64,000 bases of DNA, from assembly GCA_041675285.1 (NCBI GenBank), contig JBAYTZ010000002.1, forward strand, positions 248,001 to 312,000. Direction: 5' to 3'. The notes beneath the pieces are model-generated. The model saw only the letters and a list, made by a program, of their open reading frames with translations. It was not told the origin of the DNA and searched no databases. The DNA is from Candidatus Delongbacteria bacterium (lineage in GTDB: Bacteria; CAIWAD01). Position 1 is the stretch's first letter. Each line of letters starts with the position of its first letter. Positions 16,901 through 24,844 of the stretch are shown piece by piece. Position numbers and translations under genes: made by a program.

Positions 16901-18551
16901 CGGCATGGGTCCTGATGCCATGATCGCCCCCATGTGGGACGACCACATGACCACGGGCACGCCGGGCGTCTGGACCTGGCACGACGCGGTGGAGCATCGC
17001 TTCGTGATCAGCTGGCTGGCGCTGCCCGCCAACCAGAGCGGCGGCCCCAACACCTTCCAGCTGGTGCTCTACGATCCGCTCTACTACCCGACCATGACCG
17101 GGGACGGTCCCTTCCTGTTCCAGTACCAGGATTTCAACGACACCCAGACCGCCTGGACGGACTTCCCCAACTGCACGGTGGGCATCAAGGACGAGACCAG
17201 CCTGCGCGGCATGACGCTGCGCAACGCCACGGCCAACGCCGCCACCATGCACACCATCACCGACGGCACGGCCATCTTCTTCACCACCTCGGCCGCCAGT
17301 TCCCTGACCCCGCCCGCCTTGAGCCTGAGCGACACGCAGGTCAGCGTGGCCGTGGTCTCCGGCGACGTGGCGGCGGACAGCCTGCTGATCCGCAACGAGG
17401 GCGAGCTGCCGCTGATCTGGAGCGCCACCCTGCTGGAGGATGCCCTGGCTTCCCGCGACAGCGGCGGGCCGGACGGCTTCGGCTACGTGTGGAAGGACAA
17501 CCAGGAGGACGACGGCCCGAACTACGCCTGGCAGGCCCCCGCGGGCGCGCAGACGCTGACCTTCGTTGACCACGACACGGCCACCCAGCCGCTGGAGCTG
17601 GGCTACACGCAGTTCCTCTACGGCGAGGCCTTCCAGCAGGTGCGCGTCAGCCCCAACGGCTACCTGGGCTTCGGCGCCGACAACGGCTCGTCGGCCAACG
17701 TGGAACTGCCCTCCCCCGCGGCCCCCGCCTACATGGTGGCGGCCTGGTGGGACGACCTGAAGCCCGAACCTGCGCACCCCGAGCAAGTCTGGTGGTGGAC
17801 GAACCACACGGACTCGCTGATCGTGGCCTGGGACGGGGTCTCGCACTTCAACCCCTTCGTCAACGGCGGCCCCGTGCGCGCCCAGGCCATCCTCAAGGCC
17901 AACGGCGAAGTGACCATCCAGATCGCCTCCCTGGGTGGCGGCCTGTACCCGGTGAACACGGGCGGCACCTGCGGCGTGCAGGGCGAGGCCGGCGCCGAGG
18001 GCTTCAGCTTCTTCCACAACCAGGACGCCAGCGCGCTGCTGCCCTGGAGCGTGCGGATGGAGCCCCCGGCCTGGGTGATCCCGATGGGATCCATGAGCGG
18101 CCTGGTGGCCGGCGGCGACTCCAGCTGGGTGAGCCTGCAGTTCACCTCCGTGCCGGGCTTCCCGCTACCCAACGGCACCTATGAGACGGGCCTGCTGTTC
18201 ACGACCAACGACCTGAGCCACCTGCAGCTCACGCTGCCCGTGTCCATGCAGGTCTCGGGCAACGCCGTCGCGGAGCCCACCCTGCCGGGACGGACGGAGC
18301 TCACCGGCGCCTGGCCGAATCCCTTCAATCCCGCCACGCGCCTGGCCTTCACCCTGGCCCACGCGGGCCGCGCCCGCCTCAGCCTCTACAACGTGCTGGG
18401 ACAGGAAGTGGCCACGCTGGTGGACGGCGCCCTGGGCGCCGGCACGCACCAAGTCAGCTGGGACGCCTCGGGTCTGGCCTCCGGCCTCTACCTGGCCGTG
18501 TTGCAGGCGGACGGCGTGCGTGACGAGCAGAAGTTGATGCTGCTGAAGTAG
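13929..18551 (+). CDS. Secreted C25 (gingipain-like) multidomain protease
   Basis: Exported protein of 1540 residues. The start ATG (13929) has GGAG 9 bases upstream and leads into a signal peptide (VLILSAALLATAAPQGALA). A propeptide-like region is followed by the C25 domain (~230-590: GHYLVFANATALQQAG, DFVLLVGDTDGSYALP, HYNYRGWIGM, FTCSTGDFSSEDD). Cys468 matches the catalytic Cys; the expected His is Trp440. Ig/FN3-like segments follow, then two beta-sandwich modules (~897-1119 and ~1183-1374; VMVCSNGFISFD, VRVSPNGYLGFG) also found in the neighbouring protease, and a PNPFNPATRLAFTL...SGLYLAVLQADG sorting domain (~1460-1540). A strong terminator follows. Confidence 0.9.
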   Translation: MSRTTRLGWHSRVLILSAALLATAAPQGALAGLQAHSTQRDGSLILELDFPQPDLSRERVDGVSWDLIEMAGSGWVGQPGAPDLPAFHQLIQIPDRSGIQLTILDLVEEPLHGLQPMPNQERLHTEVELPLPWLQDADVYQSNEEFPGRLFELDQPVLLRDRRLVNATFFPVQVNPLTGEGRLIRHMTVRVSFEGENLVNAGSGPLADPTPVLGRMGATEIISLDHPDAEAMDVTAFNPGWLPGHYLVFANATALQQAGLQDLIEWKRRRGHRVTVVSSSDITFTTTAIRTRITQEYNSADPVDFVLLVGDTDGSYALPADGTGYDHYYACVAGNDVLGDVAVGRLSCENATQLNSICYKIIGYESAPYMEDDAEWLKSVGLTVGSSHCALSMKILSRNIAAEMVERYGYTDIDTNFCVGAGSLPTWFASGISHYNYRGWIGMDGLDQTTVLNLAQGPRTPVATIFTCSTGDFSSEDDYSENFLRAGSVATPGGAVAGMGFATASTHTRYNNVIVGGYYAGLLEHDLPEIGACLLQGKFELYQTLPAGDGQIANFSNWGNLMGDPGTCQWLGEPALLALEGVPGSLSPGVDHLSLTVTTGGQPVENAAVCVYQTDDANTILLQHAVLSDAEGRATLPLDGLAVGTLQLTVTKKRHLPILQDLPVSLNAQDVAVSDVTLPGGLLPGAANQSVGLSLHNTGSVALTGLSVAFSLDEALGQLNAPVQTPADLAADGTLVLDNISLSPVSTLSDGEWVPVLLQVGSDQGDFERSLWLEVSAPQPSLTGTTTPGGPLSPGQTRTLRLQIRNLGSVTANDLMVELASENAYYGQVASPPQSVGDLAPDATASVDFSILVNTLTMIGYQLPLSLTWSTADGATGGSELLAVVGTPGVGDPTGPDGYGYWAFEDDDSTYDMAPVYAWIPVAPSEGGLGTEVPLTDNGDEQDDSLPVALPFPFTYYGVTYNEVMVCSNGFISFDDFGFGEVDFRNHYMPSGMGPDAMIAPMWDDHMTTGTPGVWTWHDAVEHRFVISWLALPANQSGGPNTFQLVLYDPLYYPTMTGDGPFLFQYQDFNDTQTAWTDFPNCTVGIKDETSLRGMTLRNATANAATMHTITDGTAIFFTTSAASSLTPPALSLSDTQVSVAVVSGDVAADSLLIRNEGELPLIWSATLLEDALASRDSGGPDGFGYVWKDNQEDDGPNYAWQAPAGAQTLTFVDHDTATQPLELGYTQFLYGEAFQQVRVSPNGYLGFGADNGSSANVELPSPAAPAYMVAAWWDDLKPEPAHPEQVWWWTNHTDSLIVAWDGVSHFNPFVNGGPVRAQAILKANGEVTIQIASLGGGLYPVNTGGTCGVQGEAGAEGFSFFHNQDASALLPWSVRMEPPAWVIPMGSMSGLVAGGDSSWVSLQFTSVPGFPLPNGTYETGLLFTTNDLSHLQLTLPVSMQVSGNAVAEPTLPGRTELTGAWPNPFNPATRLAFTLAHAGRARLSLYNVLGQEVATLVDGALGAGTHQVSWDASGLASGLYLAVLQADGVRDEQKLMLLK

Positions 18552-18582
18552 CCGGTCCGCGACCGCGCTGCCGACTCTGCCA

Positions 18583-18610
18583 GGGCCGCCGGATCTCCGG
18601 CGGCCCTTTT
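18583..18610 (+). terminator. Rho-independent terminator
   Basis: Perfect 10-bp stem GGGCCGCCGG (18583-18592) / CCGGCGGCCC (18597-18606), tetraloop ATCT, then TTTT. It lies 31 bases after the C25 protease stop. Confidence 0.9.
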
Positions 18611-18686
18611 CCGTTCCCGACTTGCACGGAGCTTTGATAAACGGGACATTTGAGCGTCACCACACCTAACCAGCAACGGGAGACCC

Positions 18687-19490
18687 ATGAAACACATGCG
18701 CAGCTTCTTTCCCCTGTCCCTGCTCGGCGTCTTGCTGGCAGGTTCCTTGTTCACCGGCTGCTTCGAGAGCGACGACGACGACGACGGCGGCGGCAACCCG
18801 GCCCTGACCGGCGTCTGGCGCCACAACGTCGTGGAGAACAACCAGACCATCGAACAGGAGACGGTGGAGCTGGTGAGCGACGGCAACATGATCAACGTGC
18901 TGGCCGACTACACGCTGGAGCAGTGCCTGAGTTTCGAGGGCACCTGGACGGCGGACGAGGACAGCATCCGGACCACCGTCGAAACCCCCCTCGGCCCCTA
19001 CTCCACCAGCGTGGCCTTCGAGCTGAGCGGCAACACGCTGACGATCCACGACGAGGACGGCGAGACCATGGTCTACTCGCGACTGACCACCATGGTGGAC
19101 TGCAGCGACTATGAGTTCGGCTCCTCCGGCCAGTGGACGGGGAGCTTCGGCGCCCTGGTGAACGGCGCGTCGATGGACTTCGGCAACAACGTCTACGTGG
19201 AGTTCGAGGACGGCATGCTGGGCTTCGGCGGCCTGTTCGGGACCGCCAACATGGCCTTCGTGCTGGACGGCCAGGCGGTGGGCACCTACACCGAGGAGAA
19301 CGCCGCGGCCACCTACGTGCCCAACGTGGCCGACTACATGAACGCCTTCGTGTCCTCCGAGCTGACCCTGCAGCTGACCACGTCCACGGCGACGCACATC
19401 GCCGGCACCTTCTCCTACCAGGCGGCCAACATCAGCGCCCCGGCGGAGACCGTGACCGTCACCGGCCAGTTCGACCTGACGCTCGAGTAG
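18687..19490 (+). CDS. Lipoprotein of unknown function
   Basis: Not a family I recognise. The 267-residue product has a lipoprotein signal peptide with lipobox LFTGC near residue 25, followed by an acidic run (ESDDDDDGGG) that favours outer-membrane sorting in FCB bacteria. The remainder resembles lipocalin-like or META-like beta-rich domains: LTGVWRHNVV, CLSFEGTWTADEDSI, FELSGNTLTIHDEDG, and a second similar half ending ITAPAET-like VTGQFDLTLE. GGGAG precedes the ATG by 7 bases. It is monocistronic, bounded by terminators on both sides. Confidence 0.85.
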   Translation: MKHMRSFFPLSLLGVLLAGSLFTGCFESDDDDDGGGNPALTGVWRHNVVENNQTIEQETVELVSDGNMINVLADYTLEQCLSFEGTWTADEDSIRTTVETPLGPYSTSVAFELSGNTLTIHDEDGETMVYSRLTTMVDCSDYEFGSSGQWTGSFGALVNGASMDFGNNVYVEFEDGMLGFGGLFGTANMAFVLDGQAVGTYTEENAAATYVPNVADYMNAFVSSELTLQLTTSTATHIAGTFSYQAANISAPAETVTVTGQFDLTLE

Positions 19491-19513
19491 CGAACCCGCA
19501 TCCGTGAAGAAAA

Positions 19514-19541
19514 GGGGGCTGCCGCTGGCAGCCCCCTTTTT
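19514..19541 (+). terminator. Rho-independent terminator
   Basis: Perfect 10-bp stem GGGGGCTGCC / GGCAGCCCCC with loop GCT, followed by TTTTT. It ends the lipoprotein gene and also separates it from the convergent CDGSH gene. Confidence 0.93.
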
Positions 19542-19564
19542 GTGAGGGACCGGGCCGGGTCGTT

Positions 19565-19789
19565 TCAGACGTCCTTGGCGTGGGTCCCGTCGCAGAAGGG
19601 GAAGTTCCCGCTCTTGCGGCAGCCGCAGACCACGGCGGCGCCGGCGCGCTCGCAGGTGTGGATGAGCGGCCGCTGTTCGCTGCCCTTGTGGGCGCCGTCG
19701 CAGAAGGGCAGGGCCTGGCTGCGCCCGCAGGTGCAGAAGGCGTAGTTTTTCTCTTCCAATTCCATCCGGATGGGTCCGTGGTGGTTCAT
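19565..19789 (-). CDS. Double CDGSH iron-sulfur protein
   Basis: Small (74-residue) protein with two mitoNEET-type [2Fe-2S] sites. Each has the CxC...CDGxH ligand set: C19, C21, C30, H34 and C55, C57, C66, H70 (CTCGRSQALPFCDGAH and CGCRKSGNFPFCDGTH). AAAGGA lies about 8 bases before the ATG. Bacterial members of this type are soluble electron-transfer or Fe-S handling proteins with poorly known partners. It starts 23 bases after the TamB-like gene stop and could be the last gene of that long leftward operon. Confidence 0.95.
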   Translation of the reverse strand: MNHHGPIRMELEEKNYAFCTCGRSQALPFCDGAHKGSEQRPLIHTCERAGAAVVCGCRKSGNFPFCDGTHAKDV

Positions 19790-19812
19790 CGCTTCGTCCT
19801 TTCAGGTTGTGA

Positions 19813-22800
19813 TCAATAGCTCTGGCGATAGCGCAGCAGGATGCGCGGATCCCCCTTCAGCGCGCCCTCGGTGCGCAGGGGATCGAAGACCAGCTCGCCC
19901 GACAGGTTCAAGTGGCGGCTGACCTCGTAGTCCAGGTTCATGCGCTGGAAGATCCGCACCAGCGTGCGGCCCTCCACCGGCGTGGAGGCCACCAGCTGGC
20001 CGGTCCAGGAGGCAAAGGTGCGGTTTCCCAGCGCCTTGCCCAGGGTGACGCGCGTGCCCTGCAGGTAGTCCAGGTAGGACTGGCTGGCCTGCTCCTGACG
20101 GGTCTGGGAGGCCAGCAGTTCTTCCACCGTGTTGCGCAGGACGGGCAGGAAGATCCGCACCTCGTCCAGGCGCAGCTGGCGGCGCAGGCGGCTCTCGATG
20201 GGCCGCAGGGGAATCTCCCAGAAGCCCGCCACCACGTCGGGCAGCATGGTCTCGATGGCCCCGCCCGGATCGTAGGGGTTCAGGCCCATCTCCACCAGCA
20301 GCTCCTCCTGGCCGCGCTCCAGCAGGTCCTGGTTGGAGTTCAGGTCGTCCACCAGCTCCACGCGGATCTCGTCCCAACGCCCGCGCAGCTGCCGGTTGCC
20401 CAGCTCGTCGTCGGTGCGGAACTGCAGCCAGATCTGGCGGGCGTCCTCGCCGAACAGGCCCTGCAGGCCGGGATCCGTCTCCCGGGCCAGCACGGTGTGC
20501 CGGGCCCGGCCCCAGACCACGGGCAGCAGGGTGGAAGCGTCGAAACTCAGGCCGGCCTCCTCCACGTCGAACTCCTTGTCCAGGAAGATCACGCTGCCGC
20601 GCGTGCAGGTCACGTCCCCCAGCACGCGGAAGCTCTCGTCCTCGATCTGCCCGCTGAACAGTACGGGGGTGGGCGTGGGGTCCAGGTAGACGTCCACGGT
20701 GATCCGGTCCAGGTAGCCGGCGAAGCGCTCGACCACGCGCCGGTCATCGAAGCCCTGCACCTTGCAGAAGTAGTTCACGTGGCGGCCGGCCTCCAGGGCC
20801 ACGTCCCATTCCATCCGGTTGAGGAAGCCGATGATCGCGTCCAGCAGCGGCGTGCGCGGGCCCTCGCCCTTGATGAATGGGAAGGTGAACTCGGCGTTGT
20901 CCACGAAGGCGCGGCCCGTCAGCACCGGCCGCTCCAGCGGGCCCGCCAGGCAGAAGAGCTGGCCCGGCCGCGAGCCCGCCAGCGCCACGGCGCCGCTCCA
21001 GTCCGGCTCCATCAGCCCCGGGATGGTCAGTTCCACCGGAGCCCGCCCGCCGCGCCGATCCAGGGTCTGCAGGGTGAGGATGCCGCAGTCCAGTCCCGGG
21101 CGCTCGAAGACCCAGGGTTCCAGTTCGCCCTCGGGACCCTCGGCCTCCCAGGTGTTGCCCACCAAGAGGCGCGTGTCACCCAGCCGGGCCTCGCACTGTT
21201 CGATGCCCAGCCGGCCGGCCTGGATGCCCAGCTGCAGGTTGAGGTCGCGCACCTTCTTGGCCACGGAGGCCAGGTCCAGGCTGCCGCCCAGCAGGGTCAG
21301 CCTGCCTTCGCGCAGCTGCGGATCCAGCAACGTGCCACCCACCTGGACCCGCAGTTCGCCCTGCCCGCTGGCGCTGCGGAAGAACGTGGAGGGCCGGCCC
21401 GCCCGCGTGATGGTCAGCGGATGGAGGAAGTCCCCGGCCGCCTGAACGTCCAGCTCCAAATCCCCGGCGCGGAAGGGCACGGTGCCGCGGGCCTCCAAGC
21501 GCAGGGGGAACGGCCCGCCGCGCACCAGCACCAAGCTGTCCAGGCTGAGGGCGCCGGCCTGGCTGGAGGGCCCCAGCCGCAGGTCCAATCGCTCGAAGAC
21601 CAGACCGCCCCAGCGCGGGCGCTGCACGTTCAGCCAGGCCACCAGGCCCGGACCCCCGCTGCGCAGGTCCGCGCGCAGGGATCCGCCCAGCCGCCCCTCC
21701 AGCAGGGGCCGCTGGCCGGGGGCCGTATCCGCCAGTTCCGCGAGGTCGCGCTCCAGCAGATCCAGCTGCAGGGCGCGCGGCCCCTCCTTCAGCGACCAGA
21801 TCCCCTCCAGCGCGGCCCAATCCAGGCCGTCCACATTCAGGCGGCCGCGCTCCACCCGGGCCTGGCTGCGGTCCAGGCTGAGGTCCGCGCGCAGACGGGT
21901 CTGACGGCCCAGCAGGCGCTGGCGCCACTCCAGTCCGCCGCGCAGTCCCAGGCTGTCCAGCGTGCCCTCACCGGCGGCCATCAGGCTCAGGTTGCCCAGG
22001 GTCAGAGGCGCCGGGTCCTCCACCAGCAGGTCCCAGTAGGGCTGCAGGGGCAGGTCGTCCGCCGTCAGCTCCACCAGGGAGCGGCGCGAGTCCAGGTCCA
22101 GCCAGCCGCTGGCCTCCAGGCCCTCGAGCTGCAGATGACCCAGCTCCAGCCGCCGGCCGCGCAGCGAGGCCTCCACCTGACCCTCCAGGCGGCAGTTGCG
22201 CCAGCCCTCCAGCACCAGCCCGGCGCTCAAGGCCCGCAGGCTGTCGGACCAGGCCAGGTGCCCATCCACCAGGGCCCGCCGGCCGCCCCAGGACAGCTCG
22301 GCCTCGGCCTCGGTCTCCAGGCCCCGGCCCTGCAGGCGCAACACGCCGGACAGCGCGTCCAGCGTGGAGGATTCGCGCAGGCCCAGCAGCGGGGCCAGGT
22401 CGCGGGCCAGACCCTCCAGCGTCAGGGTCCAGTCGAGGGTCTCGCCGTTCACCAGCTCCAGCAGGCCCAGCTGCCGGCTGGAGGGCAGGCGCAGGCTGAG
22501 CGTGCCCTCGGGCGGATGACCGTCCAGCAGCTGACCGGGCAGCGCGCCGCCCGCCAGGCCCAGCAGCTCGCGCCGTGGATCCAGCAGCCGGCCGTTCACG
22601 TCCAGCCGGCCCAGCCGCCAACCGGCGCCGCGGCGCTCCGTCTCCACCCGCAGGTCCAGCTCCAGGCGCGTGCTGTCCACCAGCAGACCCTGGAGTCCGG
22701 GCAGGCGGGCCAGCTCGGCCAGCAGGCGCGTGTCCAGCCGCAGGTCGGGCCGGCCCGGCAGCCCGCGGACTTCGCCCGTGGCGCTGGCGGACACGCCCGC

Positions 22801-24012
22801 CCGGGGCTGCCAGTCCAGCCTGCGGATGCCCAGCACGCCGTCGCGCCAGCTGCCGGTCGCGCGGGCCTCGCCCCAATCCCGGCCGTCCAGCTGCAACCCG
22901 CGCAGCGCCGCGAGCACGTCCAGCCGCGGGCCCTGCCGCCAGACCCCGTCCACCTGCAGGTCAAGCCGGCCCGCCAGCCGTTCCCACTCCCATCCTTTGA
23001 GCGGCGGCAGCCCGCGGCACTGGGCGCCCAGGTCCAGGTCCGCAGCCCGCAGCCAGGCCGTGGCGCCTTCCAGCCGCCAGGGCAGCGCGCCGCCGAACTC
23101 CAGCTGCTCGCCGCGCCGCTCCAGGCGGCCGCGCTCCACGCGCACGCTGTCGAGGCCCAGCTCCAGCTCCAGCGACCCGTGCCAGGGATCCTGCAGCTCG
23201 CCCAGCCGGGCGTCGCTCAGGGCCAGGCGTCCCTGCCCGGCCAGCGAGTCCAGCTTTCCGGCCTGCAGGCGCCCGCCCAGGGTCAGCGAGCTCCAGGCCT
23301 GGACCGTGCGCAGCCCGGGCCACCAGTCGGGCTTCTCCAGCCGCTTGCCCAGGCTGTCCACCCGGACGTGGAAGCGCCCGTCCAGGGTCGCCGGGTCGAA
23401 ACGCAGATCGGCCCGGAAGGCCTGGCGCCGGTCCCCCAGCAGCTGGCTGCGCAGCAGTACTTCCAACCCGGCGTCCAGCGGCAGGGCCACGCCCTCCAGC
23501 CGGTCCAGCAGCAGAGTGCGTGTGCCCGCGCCGTCCACCCAGACCAGGGTGCCGCCGCGCAGGCGGATCTCCGGTGTCTCCCGCAGGGCCGGGGCCAGCC
23601 GGCGCAGCCACTCCTCCAGCGTGGGCGTGGGCGCCGCGCTCTGGCGCTTGGTGAACAGGCTGCGGTCCGCCACCAGCCGGAAGTCCTGCAGTTCCACCCA
23701 GTCCACGGCGGAGAGCGCGCTGCCCGGATGGAACAGCCAATCCAGCGGCGTCAGCCGCAGGCGGACCTGGCGACTCTCCAGGCGCAGACCTCCGCCCGGG
23801 CGCGTGAAGCCCAGGCCGCGCAGGTCCAGGCCCAGCCAGGCAGGCCGCACGGCCGCCAGCTGGACGCGCTCCAGTCCCTGGCGGGCCAGCAGATGCAGCA
23901 CCTGCAGGCGGAGATTCTCCTCCAGGCCCAGCAGGCGCCAGGCCGCCAGGAAACCCATCAGGAACAGGGCGGGGATCAGCAGCAGCGCCAGGATCCAGCG
24001 CCGGGGCCTCAT
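19813..24012 (-). CDS. TamB/AsmA-like envelope biogenesis protein
   Basis: 1399-residue protein with one N-terminal membrane anchor (WILALLLIPALFLMGFLAAW) followed by more than a thousand residues of repeating short beta strands with Leu-Asp alternation (LDLRGLGF, LRLTPLDW, LELDLRVE), the extended groove of AsmA/TamB-type proteins. The last ~400 residues match the TamB C-terminal domain in style (FSGQIEDESFRVLGDVTCTRG, WLQFRTDDELGNRQLRGRWD, LSGELVFDPLRTEG). Such proteins bridge inner and outer membranes and carry phospholipid or help insert outer-membrane proteins. The ATG overlaps the uppS stop (ATGA), so translation is probably coupled. No TamA homologue is in the window. Confidence 0.85.
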   Translation of the reverse strand: MRPRRWILALLLIPALFLMGFLAAWRLLGLEENLRLQVLHLLARQGLERVQLAAVRPAWLGLDLRGLGFTRPGGGLRLESRQVRLRLTPLDWLFHPGSALSAVDWVELQDFRLVADRSLFTKRQSAAPTPTLEEWLRRLAPALRETPEIRLRGGTLVWVDGAGTRTLLLDRLEGVALPLDAGLEVLLRSQLLGDRRQAFRADLRFDPATLDGRFHVRVDSLGKRLEKPDWWPGLRTVQAWSSLTLGGRLQAGKLDSLAGQGRLALSDARLGELQDPWHGSLELELGLDSVRVERGRLERRGEQLEFGGALPWRLEGATAWLRAADLDLGAQCRGLPPLKGWEWERLAGRLDLQVDGVWRQGPRLDVLAALRGLQLDGRDWGEARATGSWRDGVLGIRRLDWQPRAGVSASATGEVRGLPGRPDLRLDTRLLAELARLPGLQGLLVDSTRLELDLRVETERRGAGWRLGRLDVNGRLLDPRRELLGLAGGALPGQLLDGHPPEGTLSLRLPSSRQLGLLELVNGETLDWTLTLEGLARDLAPLLGLRESSTLDALSGVLRLQGRGLETEAEAELSWGGRRALVDGHLAWSDSLRALSAGLVLEGWRNCRLEGQVEASLRGRRLELGHLQLEGLEASGWLDLDSRRSLVELTADDLPLQPYWDLLVEDPAPLTLGNLSLMAAGEGTLDSLGLRGGLEWRQRLLGRQTRLRADLSLDRSQARVERGRLNVDGLDWAALEGIWSLKEGPRALQLDLLERDLAELADTAPGQRPLLEGRLGGSLRADLRSGGPGLVAWLNVQRPRWGGLVFERLDLRLGPSSQAGALSLDSLVLVRGGPFPLRLEARGTVPFRAGDLELDVQAAGDFLHPLTITRAGRPSTFFRSASGQGELRVQVGGTLLDPQLREGRLTLLGGSLDLASVAKKVRDLNLQLGIQAGRLGIEQCEARLGDTRLLVGNTWEAEGPEGELEPWVFERPGLDCGILTLQTLDRRGGRAPVELTIPGLMEPDWSGAVALAGSRPGQLFCLAGPLERPVLTGRAFVDNAEFTFPFIKGEGPRTPLLDAIIGFLNRMEWDVALEAGRHVNYFCKVQGFDDRRVVERFAGYLDRITVDVYLDPTPTPVLFSGQIEDESFRVLGDVTCTRGSVIFLDKEFDVEEAGLSFDASTLLPVVWGRARHTVLARETDPGLQGLFGEDARQIWLQFRTDDELGNRQLRGRWDEIRVELVDDLNSNQDLLERGQEELLVEMGLNPYDPGGAIETMLPDVVAGFWEIPLRPIESRLRRQLRLDEVRIFLPVLRNTVEELLASQTRQEQASQSYLDYLQGTRVTLGKALGNRTFASWTGQLVASTPVEGRTLVRIFQRMNLDYEVSRHLNLSGELVFDPLRTEGALKGDPRILLRYRQSY

Positions 24013-24752
24013 GGATGCAGCTGTTCGGAGGTTTTGCCGTAGCGGCGCTCGCGACACGCAAAGGCGTCGAAGGCCTTGAGCAGCTCCGGGCGCCGGAACT
24101 CGGGCCAGAGCTTGTCGGAGATGTAGAACTCGGTGTAGGCCAGCTGCCAGAGCATGAAGTTCGAGAGGCGGTGCTCGCCGCCCGTGCGGATCAGCAAGTC
24201 GGGGTCGGGCAGGTCGCCAGTGAAGAGCCGGCGGGAGAGGCCGGCCTCGTCCACGGAGGGCGCGCCCTCCTTCAGCAGCTGATTGACGGCGTGGAGGATC
24301 TCCTGCCGCGAGCCGTAGGAAAGCGCCAGGTTGAGCACCAGACCCGTGTTCTCCCGCGTGCGCTCCATGGCCTTGAGCATGCCCTGGCGGGCCCGCACGG
24401 GCAGATCCTCGAGGAAGCCCATGGTCCGCACGCGCACGTTGCTGGCGTGCAGGCGCTCCACCTCGGCGGCGATGGTGCGCATGAGCAGGGACATCAGCGC
24501 GCGCACCTCCGCCGGCGGGCGCTGCCAGTTCTCGGCGCTGAAGGTGTAGAGGGTGAGCACCTCCACGCCCAGCTCGCCGCAGGCCTCCACGATCTCGCGC
24601 ACGGAGTGGATGCCTTCGTGGTGGCCGGCCACGCGGGGCATGCCGCGCTGCCGGGCCCAGCGCCCGTTGCCGTCCATGATGACGGCCACGTGGCGGGGAA
24701 TCCGTCGTTCTTCACTGGAGGCGGGCTGCCGGCGGCCGGCGCGAAGCATCAT
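24009..24752 (-). CDS. uppS: Undecaprenyl diphosphate synthase
   Basis: cis-prenyltransferase that extends farnesyl-PP with isopentenyl-PP to make the C55 carrier for peptidoglycan and O-antigen. The 247-residue product starts at the ATG at 24752 with GGGG upstream. HVAVIMDGNGRWA (catalytic Asp27), FSAENWQRPPAEV, and the IPP-binding LLIRTGGEHRLSNFMLWQ with YTEFYISDKLWPEF are all intact. It overlaps the TamB-like gene by 4 bases, pairing lipid-carrier synthesis with an envelope protein. The more usual cdsA neighbour is absent. Confidence 0.97.
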   Translation of the reverse strand: MMLRAGRRQPASSEERRIPRHVAVIMDGNGRWARQRGMPRVAGHHEGIHSVREIVEACGELGVEVLTLYTFSAENWQRPPAEVRALMSLLMRTIAAEVERLHASNVRVRTMGFLEDLPVRARQGMLKAMERTRENTGLVLNLALSYGSRQEILHAVNQLLKEGAPSVDEAGLSRRLFTGDLPDPDLLIRTGGEHRLSNFMLWQLAYTEFYISDKLWPEFRRPELLKAFDAFACRERRYGKTSEQLHP

Positions 24753-24803
24753 CGCGATCCCCACTCCCACCTGCGCCGCGCGCGGTCCGGCGCAAGAGAG
24801 CAG

Positions 24804-24823
24804 CCCCGGCCGGGTGGCCGGGG
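24804..24823 (-). terminator. GC-rich stem-loop between TPR gene and uppS
   Basis: Perfect inverted repeat CCCCGGCC / GGCCGGGG with a 4-base loop, extendable by more pairs across a mismatch. It begins about 20 bases beyond the TPR gene stop on the minus strand. There is no U-tract, so termination is only suggested. Confidence 0.5.
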
Positions 24824-24844
24824 CCGCACGATTCGTGACCGGGC

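Noticed and set aside
19912..24042. A 1376-codon rightward open frame opposite the TamB-like gene
   Set aside because: It reads as Gln/Ala/Leu/Pro low-complexity sequence with no domain, the usual antisense shadow of a high-GC gene. The leftward frame has an anchor, strand pattern and coupling to uppS.
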